From Eoetvoesiella caeni (GTDB taxonomy: Bacteria; Pseudomonadota; Gammaproteobacteria; Burkholderiales; Burkholderiaceae_B), in contig NZ_QNRQ01000003.1 of the NCBI RefSeq assembly GCF_003315175.1, positions 248,001 through 312,000 on the forward strand: a DNA stretch of 64,000 bases. Direction: 5' to 3'. A program made the translations under genes and the position numbers. The notes under the pieces were generated by a model, which was given only the letters and a program-made list of their open reading frames with translations, made no database searches and was not told the origin of the DNA. Shown here piece by piece: positions 52,878 through 61,808 of this stretch. Position 1 is the first letter of the stretch, and the number at the start of each line of letters is the position of its first letter.

Positions 52878-53477
52878 TTACGAGCAAACTACAAGCTCAG
52901 GGTTGTCGATTTGCTCCAGGATTCTCCTGACGCGGTCTTGCCACCCATTGGCAAACTCTTCTTTTTCGCCAGCCTGCGCCTGGCCCGCCAGAATTTTTCG
53001 CAAAAGCCCCATCACCGAAGGCTCCAAGGGCACAATTTCCGGATGATAGCTAACGCTTACCGTAGCCCCTGTATCCATACGTTGAAAGAGGACCTGGTCA
53101 TTGAGCGGCGCGTTGAACATCAAGAGATCGCGCCTGACATAGTTACCGCCCAGCCCCTTGAAACCGCCTTCGGCAGCGCACCCGGTAAGAAGACTGACTA
53201 TGTTGGCAATGACACCGGCCACGCCTTCGTCCAACCCATCTCGGAACTTCACTTTGACCCCCCCGCGCTGCGGTGTCTGGCCTTTATATAAAGATTCCAA
53301 CGCTTTGAGCGTCATCAAGTAAGCGCCTGCCACCGTAGGACAAGAGTGTCCGGCAAGTTTGACCGCATCAGTGTATGAATACTCGATATTCCCGTCGCTA
53401 TTGGCACCAAGCAGCTGGGCCAAAGGGTCGTGTACCGTTATTTTGCGGACTTGATTGAAGAAGACTGGGTAGCTCAT
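52878..53477 (-). CDS. FmdE-like protein
   Basis: A 199-residue cytoplasmic protein. The segment KLAGHSCPTVAGAYLMTLKA has the His-Ser-Cys-Pro pattern of the FmdE domain, first seen in formylmethanofuran dehydrogenase operons, and a later cysteine in LLTGCAAEGGFKG could add a metal ligand. No other C1 or molybdenum-formylmethanofuran gene is near, so the archaeal role does not apply. ATG at 53477 follows GGAG; an upstream in-frame ATG lacks a ribosome-binding site. It diverges from a DUF2249 gene. Function is unknown. Confidence 0.75.
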   Translation of the reverse strand: MSYPVFFNQVRKITVHDPLAQLLGANSDGNIEYSYTDAVKLAGHSCPTVAGAYLMTLKALESLYKGQTPQRGGVKVKFRDGLDEGVAGVIANIVSLLTGCAAEGGFKGLGGNYVRRDLLMFNAPLNDQVLFQRMDTGATVSVSYHPEIVPLEPSVMGLLRKILAGQAQAGEKEEFANGWQDRVRRILEQIDNPELVVCS

Positions 53478-53718
53478 GGTTTCTCCGGACAATGACTGAA
53501 CAAGGGCATGATGGGACGGATCGAACAACTATACCGTCCGAACCTCGATAAATGCCGAGAGCCACACCTGGTGATATGGCCTTTTTTGTAAAAGATATAT
53601 TTTCAATAAACCTTAATGCCAATATGGTTCGAAGGCTTGTCGCACACCGTCCTACCTATAATTAAAAAGCGCATTGCCCCTGGTTGTAAAAATCTATTTA
53701 AACCCAAGGAAACCCATC

Positions 53719-53979
53719 ATGACACAAGGTTCAGTTACCCCAGTATCGACACAGGAAATCTATCCATTCGACGCTCGAGGAGTTGCCAAACGCTTTCGCC
53801 ATGCCGCCATTTTCGGCGCGCTCTCGGCATTGCGCTCGGGGGAAACCATGCGTTTCCTGAACGACCATGACCCGCTACCCCTGCTTTCGCAGATCGAAGG
53901 GCACTACGGCGAGCACGTCAGTATTTCCTATGTTTCGCGCGAGCCGGGCCAAATCGTTATCGACTTCCTGGTTGCCTGA
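53719..53979 (+). CDS. DUF2249 domain-containing protein
   Basis: An 86-residue cytoplasmic protein. The segments RHAAIFGALSALRSGETMRF, FLNDHDPLPLLSQIEGHYG and VSREPGQIVIDFLV match DUF2249, a TusA-like fold. Such proteins are often near nitric-oxide or denitrification genes, but none is here. ATG at 53719 follows AACCCAAGGAAACCC. The leader of 150 bp is A/T-rich. It is divergent from the FmdE-like gene, and the two may share a regulatory region. Confidence 0.85.
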   Translation: MTQGSVTPVSTQEIYPFDARGVAKRFRHAAIFGALSALRSGETMRFLNDHDPLPLLSQIEGHYGEHVSISYVSREPGQIVIDFLVA

Positions 53980-54146
53980 TACAACGCCAAACTTCCTCAA
54001 CGCTGTCGTAGCCGCCTGGCAAACACGCTGACAGCCGCACGGCAATATTGAGTATATCAACAGGCAGCCCCGCGTCTCTGCCCAGCAGAATGTCGATCCG
54101 TTAAACTGATGCCCGGCCTTACGTAAACCGGAAAGCTTAACGCCTT

Positions 54147-55361
54147 ATGAAACTGCTGCTCTTGAGCAACAAACTAAAACGCTGGCACGAAACGCTACCC
54201 CTGCACTGGCTTCTGGCCGTGCTGGTTGCCATCAACGGCTTTGTCCTGCTGCGGCCGGGCATCATGGCCGTCTATGCCATGCATCCGTCTTCAGGATGGA
54301 ACGGATGGCTGAACGCTGACAGCGTCAGCGTCTTCCTGGACTCGTTCGGTCTGCTCGAAATTCCCCGCCTCATGCTGGGCGCGGGCCTGCAGCTTATGGC
54401 ACTGGGCCTGATATTCAAGGCGCGAATAGCCTGGACCGTGTCGTTATTATTGTTGGCTTGCACCTGCACGTTCTTCCTGTGGCGGCCTGAAGGGCGCTTC
54501 GAACTGCTAATCTATACCGTCGTTCTGATCGTCATGCTGCTGGCCTATTGGCGCCGCTTCGACCGGTCAAGCCTGGCCGCAGGCAGCCTGTTCACCGTAT
54601 TTAGCATTACATTCCTGCTGGTTTATGCAGTGTTCGGTGCTTTATACCTTGGCGGCGATTTTCGGCCCCATATCACCGACACGATGACCGCTCTTTATTT
54701 TTCCATCGTCTCGATGTCCACAGTGGGCTATGGCGACATTACGCCGCAAACCGATGTCGCCCGCATGTTCACGGCATCCATCATTATTCTTGGCATTACT
54801 GTTTTCGCAACGTCAATCAGCGCTATTGCCGGCCCCATCATCGGCGGCAATGTACAGCGTCTCGTTAAAGGCAAACTATCCAGGCCCATGAGAAAAAACC
54901 ATATCATCATTGCCGGCGCCACCCCTCTTGCGCAAAGCGTCTATACCACCCTGCATGAGCGCGGGCACGCCGTTACCGTTATTGTGCGGCCCGACACTAC
55001 CCATCCCTACCCCGATCAAGCCGACATACTCGTCGGCGACCCTAGCGATACCGCGGTACTGCAGCAAGCCGGCGCCAGCCAAGCCCTGTACGTGCTGGCA
55101 TTGCGCGACGACGATCCGGAAAATGCCTTCATTATTCTGGCGGCAAAAGAGGTTTGCGGCGAACAGACACGTACCGTGGCCCTGGCGAATACGGCCACCC
55201 ACCTGAAAAAGATAAAACAGGTCGGCCCCGACATTGTGTTTTCCCTGCAATCTCTGGGCGCGGAAATACTATCGCGCACCGTCGCCGGGGAACCCATCGA
55301 CAACGACATGATTACCAAGCTGCTTTTTCAGAACGGAACCGGCCCGGCAGATCCCTTTTAG
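54147..55361 (+). CDS. Kch-like voltage-gated potassium channel with TrkA-N domain
   Basis: A 404-residue protein with about six membrane helices, the K+ selectivity filter STVGYGDITP after the pore helix (ALYFSIVSMSTVGYGD), and a cytoplasmic TrkA-N/RCK domain beginning NHIIIAGATPLAQSVYTTLH. Length and order match E. coli Kch. The usual arginine ladder of a voltage sensor is weak. It lies between DUF2249 and the ABC-F gene; with the antiporter and MscS genes it makes this end of the window rich in ion transport. Confidence 0.9.
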   Translation: MKLLLLSNKLKRWHETLPLHWLLAVLVAINGFVLLRPGIMAVYAMHPSSGWNGWLNADSVSVFLDSFGLLEIPRLMLGAGLQLMALGLIFKARIAWTVSLLLLACTCTFFLWRPEGRFELLIYTVVLIVMLLAYWRRFDRSSLAAGSLFTVFSITFLLVYAVFGALYLGGDFRPHITDTMTALYFSIVSMSTVGYGDITPQTDVARMFTASIIILGITVFATSISAIAGPIIGGNVQRLVKGKLSRPMRKNHIIIAGATPLAQSVYTTLHERGHAVTVIVRPDTTHPYPDQADILVGDPSDTAVLQQAGASQALYVLALRDDDPENAFIILAAKEVCGEQTRTVALANTATHLKKIKQVGPDIVFSLQSLGAEILSRTVAGEPIDNDMITKLLFQNGTGPADPF

Positions 55362-55463
55362 CTTCCGGGGCGCTCAGGGTGAAACCGGCTTCAGCGCGCT
55401 GGGTGCTACAATCTTTGCCTCTGCGAGCGGGTTTCACTGCCTCGCCAAAAACAAAGACCCCCA

Positions 55464-57125
55464 ATGATTACCCTCAAGAACGTGACCTTGCGTCGCAGCA
55501 GCAAAGTATTGCTGGACCAGGCCAGTGTCACGATCAATCCCGGCGAAAACGTCGGTCTCGTCGGACGCAACGGAGCAGGGAAATCTTCCTTGTTTGCCGT
55601 GCTCAACGGCAGCTTGCACGAAGACGGCGGCGAATTCTCCATACCAACGCAATGGCGCATGTCCCAGGTGGCTCAGGATATGCCCGAAACCGACCAAAGC
55701 GCCACTGATTTTGTGGTTGCCGGCGATACCGGCCTGCTTGCCGCCCAGAACGAAGTCGCCCTGGCCGAAGCCAGCGACGACGGCATGCGCATGGCGCACG
55801 CCTATATGGCCTTGCACGATGCAGGCGCCCACGATGCGCCGGCACGGGCCCAAGGCTTGATCCTGGGGCTAGGCTTCAGCGTGGCCGAACTTGACCGTCC
55901 GGTGAACAGTTTTTCGGGCGGCTGGCGCATGCGTCTGCAGCTCGCGCGCGCCCTGATGTGCCCGTCGGAACTGCTGCTGCTTGACGAGCCCACCAACCAC
56001 CTGGACCTGGACGCGCTGGTATGGCTGGAGGCCTGGCTGAAGCACTACGCGGGCACCATCATTGTCATCAGCCATGATCGCGAATTCCTGGACTCGATCA
56101 CGAACGTCACCATACATATCGACCAATCCAAGCTTGTGCGCTACGGCGGCAATTACAGCAAGTTCGAAGACATGCGCGCCGAGCAGCTGATATTGCGCCA
56201 GGCCGCTCAAGCCAAGCAGCAGGAAAAAGCCGCCCACCTGCAGAAATTCATCGATCGCTTCAAGGCCAAGGCCAGCAAAGCCAAGCAGGCCCAAAGCCGG
56301 GTCAAGGCGCTGGAGCGCATGGAAAAAATCGCGCCCATCCTGGCCGACGCCGAGTTCCAGTTCGAATTCAAAGAGCCCTTCAGCCTGCCCAACCCCATGC
56401 TGTCCATGTCGGATGCCAGCTTCGGCTATCCGCCGTCCGAAGACGCGCCCGCCGGCACACCACCCACCACCATAGTCCAGCGCGTCAACCGTTCTGTCCT
56501 GGCCGGCCAGCGCATTGGCATACTGGGCGCCAACGGCCAGGGTAAATCGACGCTGGTCAAGACCATAGCCGGGGCCTTGCAGCCGATTGCAGGCGAGATC
56601 ATTACCGGCAAGGGGCTGAACATCGGCTACTTCTCACAGCAGGAATTGGACGTGCTGCGCCCCGCCGACACTCCTCTGGAGCACATGATACGCCTGGCCC
56701 GCGACACTCCGGCCAGCGTGCGGCCCAGCGCCATGGAGTGCCGGGAGCAAGGGCTGCGCAATTTTCTTGGCACCTTCAATTTCAGCGGCGATATGGTCAA
56801 GCAGGCCGTGGGCAGTATGAGCGGCGGCGAAAAAGCCCGTCTCGTACTGTGCATGATAGTTTGGCAACGCCCGAATTTGCTGCTGCTGGACGAGCCGACC
56901 AATCACCTGGACCTGGCCACCCGCGAAGCTTTAAGTGTTGCCCTGAACGAATTCGAAGGCTCGGTCATGCTGGTAAGCCACGACCGCGCCCTGTTGCGTT
57001 CGGTCTGCGACGAATTCTGGCTGGTCTCGCGCGGCGGCCTGAGCGACTTCGCGGGCGACCTGGACGACTATCAGGTTTACCTATTGGAAGAGGCGCGCCG
57101 TCAGCGGGATGCCGTGGCGGTGTAA
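55464..57125 (+). CDS. ABC-F family ATPase (YheS-like)
   Basis: A 553-residue soluble protein with two ATPase domains and no membrane part. Walker A motifs are VGLVGRNGAGKSSLFAVL and IGILGANGQGKSTLVKTIAG; signatures are NSFSGGWRMRLQLARALM and GSMSGGEKARLVLCMIVW; Walker B is LLLDEPTNHLD in both. The inter-domain linker is charged and helical (HLQKFIDRFKAKASKAKQAQ). ABC-F proteins act on ribosomes. Sequence is closest to the YheS branch, as seen in the preserved N-terminus ITLKNVTLRRSSKVLLDQAS. Confidence 0.93.
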   Translation: MITLKNVTLRRSSKVLLDQASVTINPGENVGLVGRNGAGKSSLFAVLNGSLHEDGGEFSIPTQWRMSQVAQDMPETDQSATDFVVAGDTGLLAAQNEVALAEASDDGMRMAHAYMALHDAGAHDAPARAQGLILGLGFSVAELDRPVNSFSGGWRMRLQLARALMCPSELLLLDEPTNHLDLDALVWLEAWLKHYAGTIIVISHDREFLDSITNVTIHIDQSKLVRYGGNYSKFEDMRAEQLILRQAAQAKQQEKAAHLQKFIDRFKAKASKAKQAQSRVKALERMEKIAPILADAEFQFEFKEPFSLPNPMLSMSDASFGYPPSEDAPAGTPPTTIVQRVNRSVLAGQRIGILGANGQGKSTLVKTIAGALQPIAGEIITGKGLNIGYFSQQELDVLRPADTPLEHMIRLARDTPASVRPSAMECREQGLRNFLGTFNFSGDMVKQAVGSMSGGEKARLVLCMIVWQRPNLLLLDEPTNHLDLATREALSVALNEFEGSVMLVSHDRALLRSVCDEFWLVSRGGLSDFAGDLDDYQVYLLEEARRQRDAVAV

Positions 57126-57130
57126 TTGCG

Positions 57131-57769
57131 TTATGGCAGGGCGCAAGGCTGAAACCGCCCAGTGAGGGGATCGCGAATAAAAAGCAAGCCCGTCGCAATG
57201 CCAAAATAAGCACCGTGCAGCATAAGCTCGCCTTTGTCGACCGCGTCGCGAACCGCGGGGAAAGTCATGAGATTGTCAAGGCTGTATTCAATGACGCCCC
57301 ACTCCAGATTGCGGATCCAGGTTTGCCGGTCGCCGTCTTGCGGCCCCACACGCTCTGCCACAGGCTTTATCTGCGACATCCACTTGCCAATGAAGTCGCG
57401 CTTTGTCAATGGCGCCGCATTGTTGGCAAAGGCTGCGACGCCACCGCAACTGGCATGGCCCAGCACCACAATGTGCTTGACTTTGAGCGCGTTCACGCCG
57501 AACTCGATTGCGGCGCTTGTTCCGTGGAATGATGTGTCGGGATCGGCCTCGCTGGGCGGGACGATGTTGGCGATATTGCGGATGACAAACATTTCGCCTG
57601 GACGCGCATTGAAAATTATTTCCGGCGCGACACGCGAATCACCACAGCCGATGACCATTATTTCAGGGTGCTGTCCATTTTCCGCCAGGTCCTGATAGCG
57701 TTCACGCTCTTGCGAGAGGCTGCCTGCGAGAAACGACGAATAACCCTGGGTTAGTCTTTCTGGAAACAC
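57131..57769 (-). CDS. beta-class carbonic anhydrase
   Basis: A 212-residue zinc enzyme that interconverts CO2 and bicarbonate. Zinc ligands lie in VIGCGDSRVAPE and VLGHASCGGVAAFA; the Asp-Arg pair of the first motif is the usual catalytic dyad. GTG at 57769 is chosen because AAGGAG lies five bases ahead; an ATG at 57811 would add 14 residues and would put that ribosome-binding site inside the coding region. The gene ends 5 bp from the converging ABC-F gene. Confidence 0.93.
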   Translation of the reverse strand: MFPERLTQGYSSFLAGSLSQERERYQDLAENGQHPEIMVIGCGDSRVAPEIIFNARPGEMFVIRNIANIVPPSEADPDTSFHGTSAAIEFGVNALKVKHIVVLGHASCGGVAAFANNAAPLTKRDFIGKWMSQIKPVAERVGPQDGDRQTWIRNLEWGVIEYSLDNLMTFPAVRDAVDKGELMLHGAYFGIATGLLFIRDPLTGRFQPCALP

Positions 57770-57823
57770 ATTCACTCCTTCATATATGGAATTTATAATT
57801 TTAAACCCCATAAGGCTGGATGA

Positions 57824-58297
57824 TTAACGTGCTTTCAACTCCTCGCGAAGTTCCGTCAAAATCCCGCAAAACACCACAGCCGGCAGCGAAGTCGCAGGAG
57901 ACTCCGGTTCCGGGCCGGTGTTGTGCACCAGATCGAGCCCGTCCGTGGAAAGCAGTACCTTCTGCAATCCGATCGATTGTTCAATGCGAGCCCTTATCGC
58001 CCGTCCTATAAGCCGGTGATGATCGGCGCAGCCATAGGCGATGCGTCCCCCAGCCCAATACACCGCGCTTCGATCCGCCTGGCTTGCCAGGTTTTTTGCG
58101 TCTTGGCCGCTCGAGCAAAACGCCACGGCCCGCAGCGAGTCGCCTTCCGGGAACTTGATGCCCTGAATGAACCCCTCGACCGAGGCAAAAAGGTTGTCCT
58201 CGAGAACAAAAGGCGAAAGAGCGAAGTTCGATAGTGCCACGCCGCGCCAGTCCGTCGAAGTACTGGACACGTTCAAACTGGAAGAGGTTGTTTCCAT
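57824..58297 (-). CDS. NADAR-like protein (divergent DUF1768)
   Basis: A 157-residue protein. The stretch GVALSNFALSPFVLEDNLF, then ASVEGFIQGIKFPEGDSLR follows the NADAR pattern (LSNFxxxPFxxDGxxxxSxEHxxQxxKF), with the conserved Glu kept but the His replaced by Gly. A later segment AVYWAGGRIAYGCADHHRL is unlike standard members. NADAR proteins act on ADP-ribose or riboflavin-pathway intermediates. ATG at 58297 has GAGG eight bases ahead and is preferred over ATG at 58324. It is upstream of the carbonic anhydrase on the same strand with a 54-bp gap. Confidence 0.65.
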   Translation of the reverse strand: METTSSSLNVSSTSTDWRGVALSNFALSPFVLEDNLFASVEGFIQGIKFPEGDSLRAVAFCSSGQDAKNLASQADRSAVYWAGGRIAYGCADHHRLIGRAIRARIEQSIGLQKVLLSTDGLDLVHNTGPEPESPATSLPAVVFCGILTELREELKAR

Positions 58298-58489
58298 TGC
58301 ATTGTCCTCGCAAACGGTAGCCATAATGATGAAAAATGTGGTCCGGCGATACGATAACAGAATGGCTGCGTGCTATGGTCGCGAGACGTTGCCTGGCACG
58401 CTCCTTGCTGGATTCATGCGCCGCGGGATCGACGCTGCAATGGGGTTCGCTCGATACAGGTCCCACGCAAACATCAACGGGAGACTACT

Positions 58490-58804
58490 ATGGCAACGGA
58501 TAAAGATCTGGAACGGGCTCGGCAAGGAAAGGAGTTCGACGAACCGGCCAGTCTGGTAAAGACCGGCCCCGCGCAACCCGCGCTTGGCCCCAGCGACTCC
58601 AGTGATTCGGGCAACGACCTGCCGGCTTCCATGCCGGACACAGACAGCGACCGGAACAATACAGGCGAACGCCCCCAAGTGGAAAACAAAGGAGAAGCAC
58701 CCCTGGAGGACGACATCGAACCCGACAAAATCGTGCCGGCCGACAACGCGGGACTCGCCCATACTCCTCCAGACCCCGTCCGCAATGGCGGAAGGTCGCG
58801 CTGA
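58490..58804 (+). CDS. hypothetical acidic, probably disordered protein
   Basis: A 104-residue protein rich in Asp, Pro, Ser and Asn. It begins MATDKDLERARQGKEFDEPA and contains DSSDSGNDLPASMPDTDSD. No hydrophobic segment or known domain is visible, and composition suggests intrinsic disorder. ATG at 58490 follows GGGAG. Similar short acidic proteins occur in related Burkholderiales, but I know of no function. Confidence 0.65.
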   Translation: MATDKDLERARQGKEFDEPASLVKTGPAQPALGPSDSSDSGNDLPASMPDTDSDRNNTGERPQVENKGEAPLEDDIEPDKIVPADNAGLAHTPPDPVRNGGRSR

Positions 58805-58896
58805 CGAGCTGTCCTGAACTGCCTTCCGCCCCTTCGCAACCCCAGGGACCACCGCCATCTACAATGCCGGACGGACAGCAGAATTGGAGGGTTCCC

Positions 58897-59703
58897 ATGA
58901 GCAAAAACGGCAGCGGCACTATTCGGGTCGGCATCGGCGGCTGGAGCTATGAACCATGGCAAGGCACCTTCTATCCCGAAGGACATCCACGCAGCCGCGA
59001 ACTTGAATACGCCAGCCGGCAACTAACATCGATAGAAATCAATAGTACGTACTATGGCGCGCACAAGCCGGAAAGCTTCGCCAAATGGTACGAGCAAACT
59101 CCCGATACCTTTGTTTTCGCTGTAAAGGCACCGCGCTATGCGACCCATCGCAAAGTGCTGGCCGATGCGGGACCGACGGTCGAACGTTTTCTGACTGGCG
59201 GTTTGACCGAACTGAAGCATAAGCTGGGCCCCATCAATTGGCAGTTCATGCCCAACAAGGCGTTCGATGCCGGCGATTTCGAAGCCTTTCTGAAGTTGCT
59301 TCCGCCCGCCGTCAATGGTTTATCCCTGCGGCACGCTATCGAAGTGCGCCATGAAAGCTTCGTGACGCCGAAATTCATTGAGCTGGCCCGGCAGTATGGC
59401 GTTGCGGTGGTGGCGGACGCCGATTCGAAATTTCCGTTAATCACGGACGCGGCCGCGCCTTTCGCCTATATCCGCCTGATGGGCACGCAGCAAGGCGAAC
59501 CGCTCGGCTACCCTGCGGCCGTGCTCGAGCTATGGAGCCAGCGCGCAAAGATCTGGGCCAAAGGCGCAACGCCGGATAGCCTGGCCAGGCTTGCACCCAC
59601 CTTGCCGGGCTCCGGCCCGCGCGACGTCTATGTTTATGTGATCGGCGGCAACAAGGTTGCCAACCCCTGCGCGGCAAAGTGGCTTATGGCGCGGCTGGCT
59701 TGA
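58897..59703 (+). CDS. DUF72 family protein (YecE-like)
   Basis: A 268-residue TIM-barrel-like protein. The family motifs IRVGIGGWSYEPWQGTFYP, LTSIEINSTYYGAHKPESFA, DTFVFAVKAPRYATH and a late AFAYIRLMG-type segment (PFAYIRLMGTQQGEP) are present. DUF72 proteins lack a proven function; a nuclease or phosphodiesterase role has been proposed. ATG at 58897 follows GGAGGG. Confidence 0.92.
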   Translation: MSKNGSGTIRVGIGGWSYEPWQGTFYPEGHPRSRELEYASRQLTSIEINSTYYGAHKPESFAKWYEQTPDTFVFAVKAPRYATHRKVLADAGPTVERFLTGGLTELKHKLGPINWQFMPNKAFDAGDFEAFLKLLPPAVNGLSLRHAIEVRHESFVTPKFIELARQYGVAVVADADSKFPLITDAAAPFAYIRLMGTQQGEPLGYPAAVLELWSQRAKIWAKGATPDSLARLAPTLPGSGPRDVYVYVIGGNKVANPCAAKWLMARLA

Positions 59704-59909
59704 ACGCTTGCAGCCAGGAACGTATTGCGCCTGGCGCTTGATCGCTTACTTAATATTGCAACATACCGCGCATGATCTTGCTGGCCGGGTGGTACCATCA
59801 AAAGACCAGCTTCATGTGCGATTCATTTTTCAATGCTTGCGCACTGCAGGATCTTCTCTCGCCTATACCGCTACCGTCGTTTAGCGCCTAGGCCCTACCA
59901 GGCGAAAAT

Positions 59910-60791
59910 TTGAATCAAAAAACCCAGCATGCCTTGACCTCGGGTCTATTGCGCATGCTTGCCGTCCTGCCCTATGGGCTGGTCGCGCGGGCCGGCGAAA
60001 CACTCGGCCAATTACTGTATCGGCTTCCAAGCAAGCGCAAACGCATTCTGCATACAAATCTGCGGCTTTGTTTTCCGGAAAAAACCAAAGCGCAGCGCAA
60101 CAGCCTGGCATCATCGACATTCCAGCATGTCGTTCGCAGCTACTTCGAGCGCGGCGTGCAGTGGTATGGCAGCGCCAAGACCCTGACCCGCTTGACCGAA
60201 CTGCACAGCGCCATAGAGCTGGCCGACACGTACGAGCAGCCCACCATCTTTCTGGGATTTCATTTTGCCGGCATCGAAGCGGGATGCGTTTACTATTCCA
60301 TACACCATGCGCTTGCCTCGCTGTATACGCCAATGTCCAATCAGGCAGTAGAGAATATATCCCGTGTCCAGCGCTCCAGGTTCGGCATCGAAATGGTTCC
60401 ACGCGGCAGCAGCGCGCGCCAAACCCTTAATATCCTGAAGTCGGGCAAGCCCATCATGCTTGCAGCGGACATGGATTTCGGCTTGCGCGACTCGGTGTTC
60501 GTGCCGTTTTTCGGAGTCCAGGCTTGTACCCTTACTGCAGTATCCCGCCTGGCCAAGATCAGCGGAGCGCGGGTGGTGCCCTTCCTGACCGAGGTGCTGC
60601 CCGACTACCAAGGCTACAAGCTAAGGATTTTCGAACCGCTGCAAAACTACCCATGCGGCGACGTCAAGGCCGACGCCTTGCTGACCAATCAATTCCTGGA
60701 AAGCCAGATACAAGACATTCCAGAGCAATATTACTGGGTGCATCGCCGTTTCAAGCGCCGCCCCGAAGGCGAGCTGCCGGTTTACCAGTAA
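59910..60791 (+). CDS. LpxL/HtrB-family lipid A acyltransferase
   Basis: A 293-residue membrane-associated protein that adds a secondary acyl chain to lipid A. An N-terminal hydrophobic segment (GLLRMLAVLPYGLVARAG) anchors it. The catalytic His-x4-Glu is in IFLGFHFAGIEAGCVYY. Later motifs are PIMLAADMDFGLRDSVFVPF and IPEQYYWVHRRFKRRPEG, typical of the HtrB family. The start TTG at 59910 has weak ribosome-binding sequence. It stands alone after a 206-bp gap, not beside other lipid A genes. Confidence 0.9.
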   Translation: MNQKTQHALTSGLLRMLAVLPYGLVARAGETLGQLLYRLPSKRKRILHTNLRLCFPEKTKAQRNSLASSTFQHVVRSYFERGVQWYGSAKTLTRLTELHSAIELADTYEQPTIFLGFHFAGIEAGCVYYSIHHALASLYTPMSNQAVENISRVQRSRFGIEMVPRGSSARQTLNILKSGKPIMLAADMDFGLRDSVFVPFFGVQACTLTAVSRLAKISGARVVPFLTEVLPDYQGYKLRIFEPLQNYPCGDVKADALLTNQFLESQIQDIPEQYYWVHRRFKRRPEGELPVYQ

Positions 60792-60869
60792 CGGCATGCC
60801 GCGTGGCCCGCGGCCCCTTCGCACATAACCGAAGACATGCGTCAGGGCCGCGTCGAGCGACCGATTCGT

Positions 60870-61439
60870 CTACTTCGGCCTGGCCTCCAGGCAGCGCTGC
60901 ACGTATTGGCCAAAGCCTGCCACGAACAAGCCCAACTGCTGGCGCACGCCGGCATCGACAAGGTTGCCATCGCGATCGAACCGTTCGCCGGCACGCGAAA
61001 CAAGCAGGCGTTGCTCGAACCAAGGCTGGGTGCCCAGCGCACGCAGGACCGGCAGCCAGCCGCTTTGCGACAGCACGGTTCCAAAGCCGCCCGGGGAAGC
61101 GCCGATCAATGCCACCGGCTTGCCCGTGAAAATGCGCTGCCCATCGGCGGGCGGACGCGAGGCCCAGTCAATAGCGTTCTTGAAGACGCCAGGAACGCCA
61201 TTGTTGTATTCGGGTGTCACCAACAATAACCCGTCGGCGGCCTCGATTTCGTCCTTCAGCCGCGCTACCGCCGCCGGTATGCCCTGCTCTTCGATGTCGC
61301 CGTTGTACAGTGGAATATCGTCAATGGATACGGCCTGAAGGGTTGCGCCGGCAGGCGCCAGCTCGACCGCTGTCCGAAGCAGTCCTCGATTATAGGAATG
61401 GCGTCGCAGACTTCCGGCAATGCCGATCAGCTTGATCAT
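60870..61439 (-). CDS. NAD(P)H-dependent FMN reductase
   Basis: A 189-residue flavodoxin-like enzyme: LIGIAGSLRRHSYNRGLLRT binds the FMN phosphate, LLVTPEYNNGVPGVFKNAID covers the isoalloxazine ring and IGASPGGFGTVLSQ completes the site. Such NADPH-dependent FMN reductases (ArsH/ChrR/YieF relatives) reduce quinones or chromate. ATG at 61439 follows AAGGAG. It is divergent from the MscS gene across a 369-bp gap. Confidence 0.9.
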   Translation of the reverse strand: MIKLIGIAGSLRRHSYNRGLLRTAVELAPAGATLQAVSIDDIPLYNGDIEEQGIPAAVARLKDEIEAADGLLLVTPEYNNGVPGVFKNAIDWASRPPADGQRIFTGKPVALIGASPGGFGTVLSQSGWLPVLRALGTQPWFEQRLLVSRAGERFDRDGNLVDAGVRQQLGLFVAGFGQYVQRCLEARPK

Positions 61440-61808
61440 GAACGTTCTCCTTGGATGAAAGGCACTAGCATGGCCTACGCCTTTTGCTGATCTGCGCACA
61501 GCCACACCGACGCCGCAGTCAGCATGGCTTGCAGCCCGGGCAGCCCGCCGCAGGAATACTGTGCGGCAACGTAGATCATACGCTCGGCCGGAGCTGGAAC
61601 GCTACACCGCCCAACGTACAACCGTCGAGGGGGCGCGTCGGTCACTGCCGCAAGACCTGCATGCCGCCCAGGTGCGGTACTTGCTGCACCGTCCCGGCAC
61701 GCCCTGGCGAAGTTGCACCAAGTCCTGGATCTGAGGTGACGCGACCACATGCGCAACAGCCAGCCGCCGCCATAGAGCATGGTTCACTTACTGCGGAGGT
61801 CAGTCCGA
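61440..61808. other. 369-bp gap between the FMN reductase and MscS genes
   Basis: No gene is supported. A minus-strand frame at 61475-61780 would encode an arginine- and cysteine-rich peptide without family resemblance. Promoters for both divergent genes should be here; GGAGG just before 61809 serves the MscS start. Confidence 0.45.

Noticed and set aside
61475-61780. Minus-strand frame in the gap before the MscS gene, considered as a decayed gene
   Set aside because: No recognisable remnant of a family, and no start signal.
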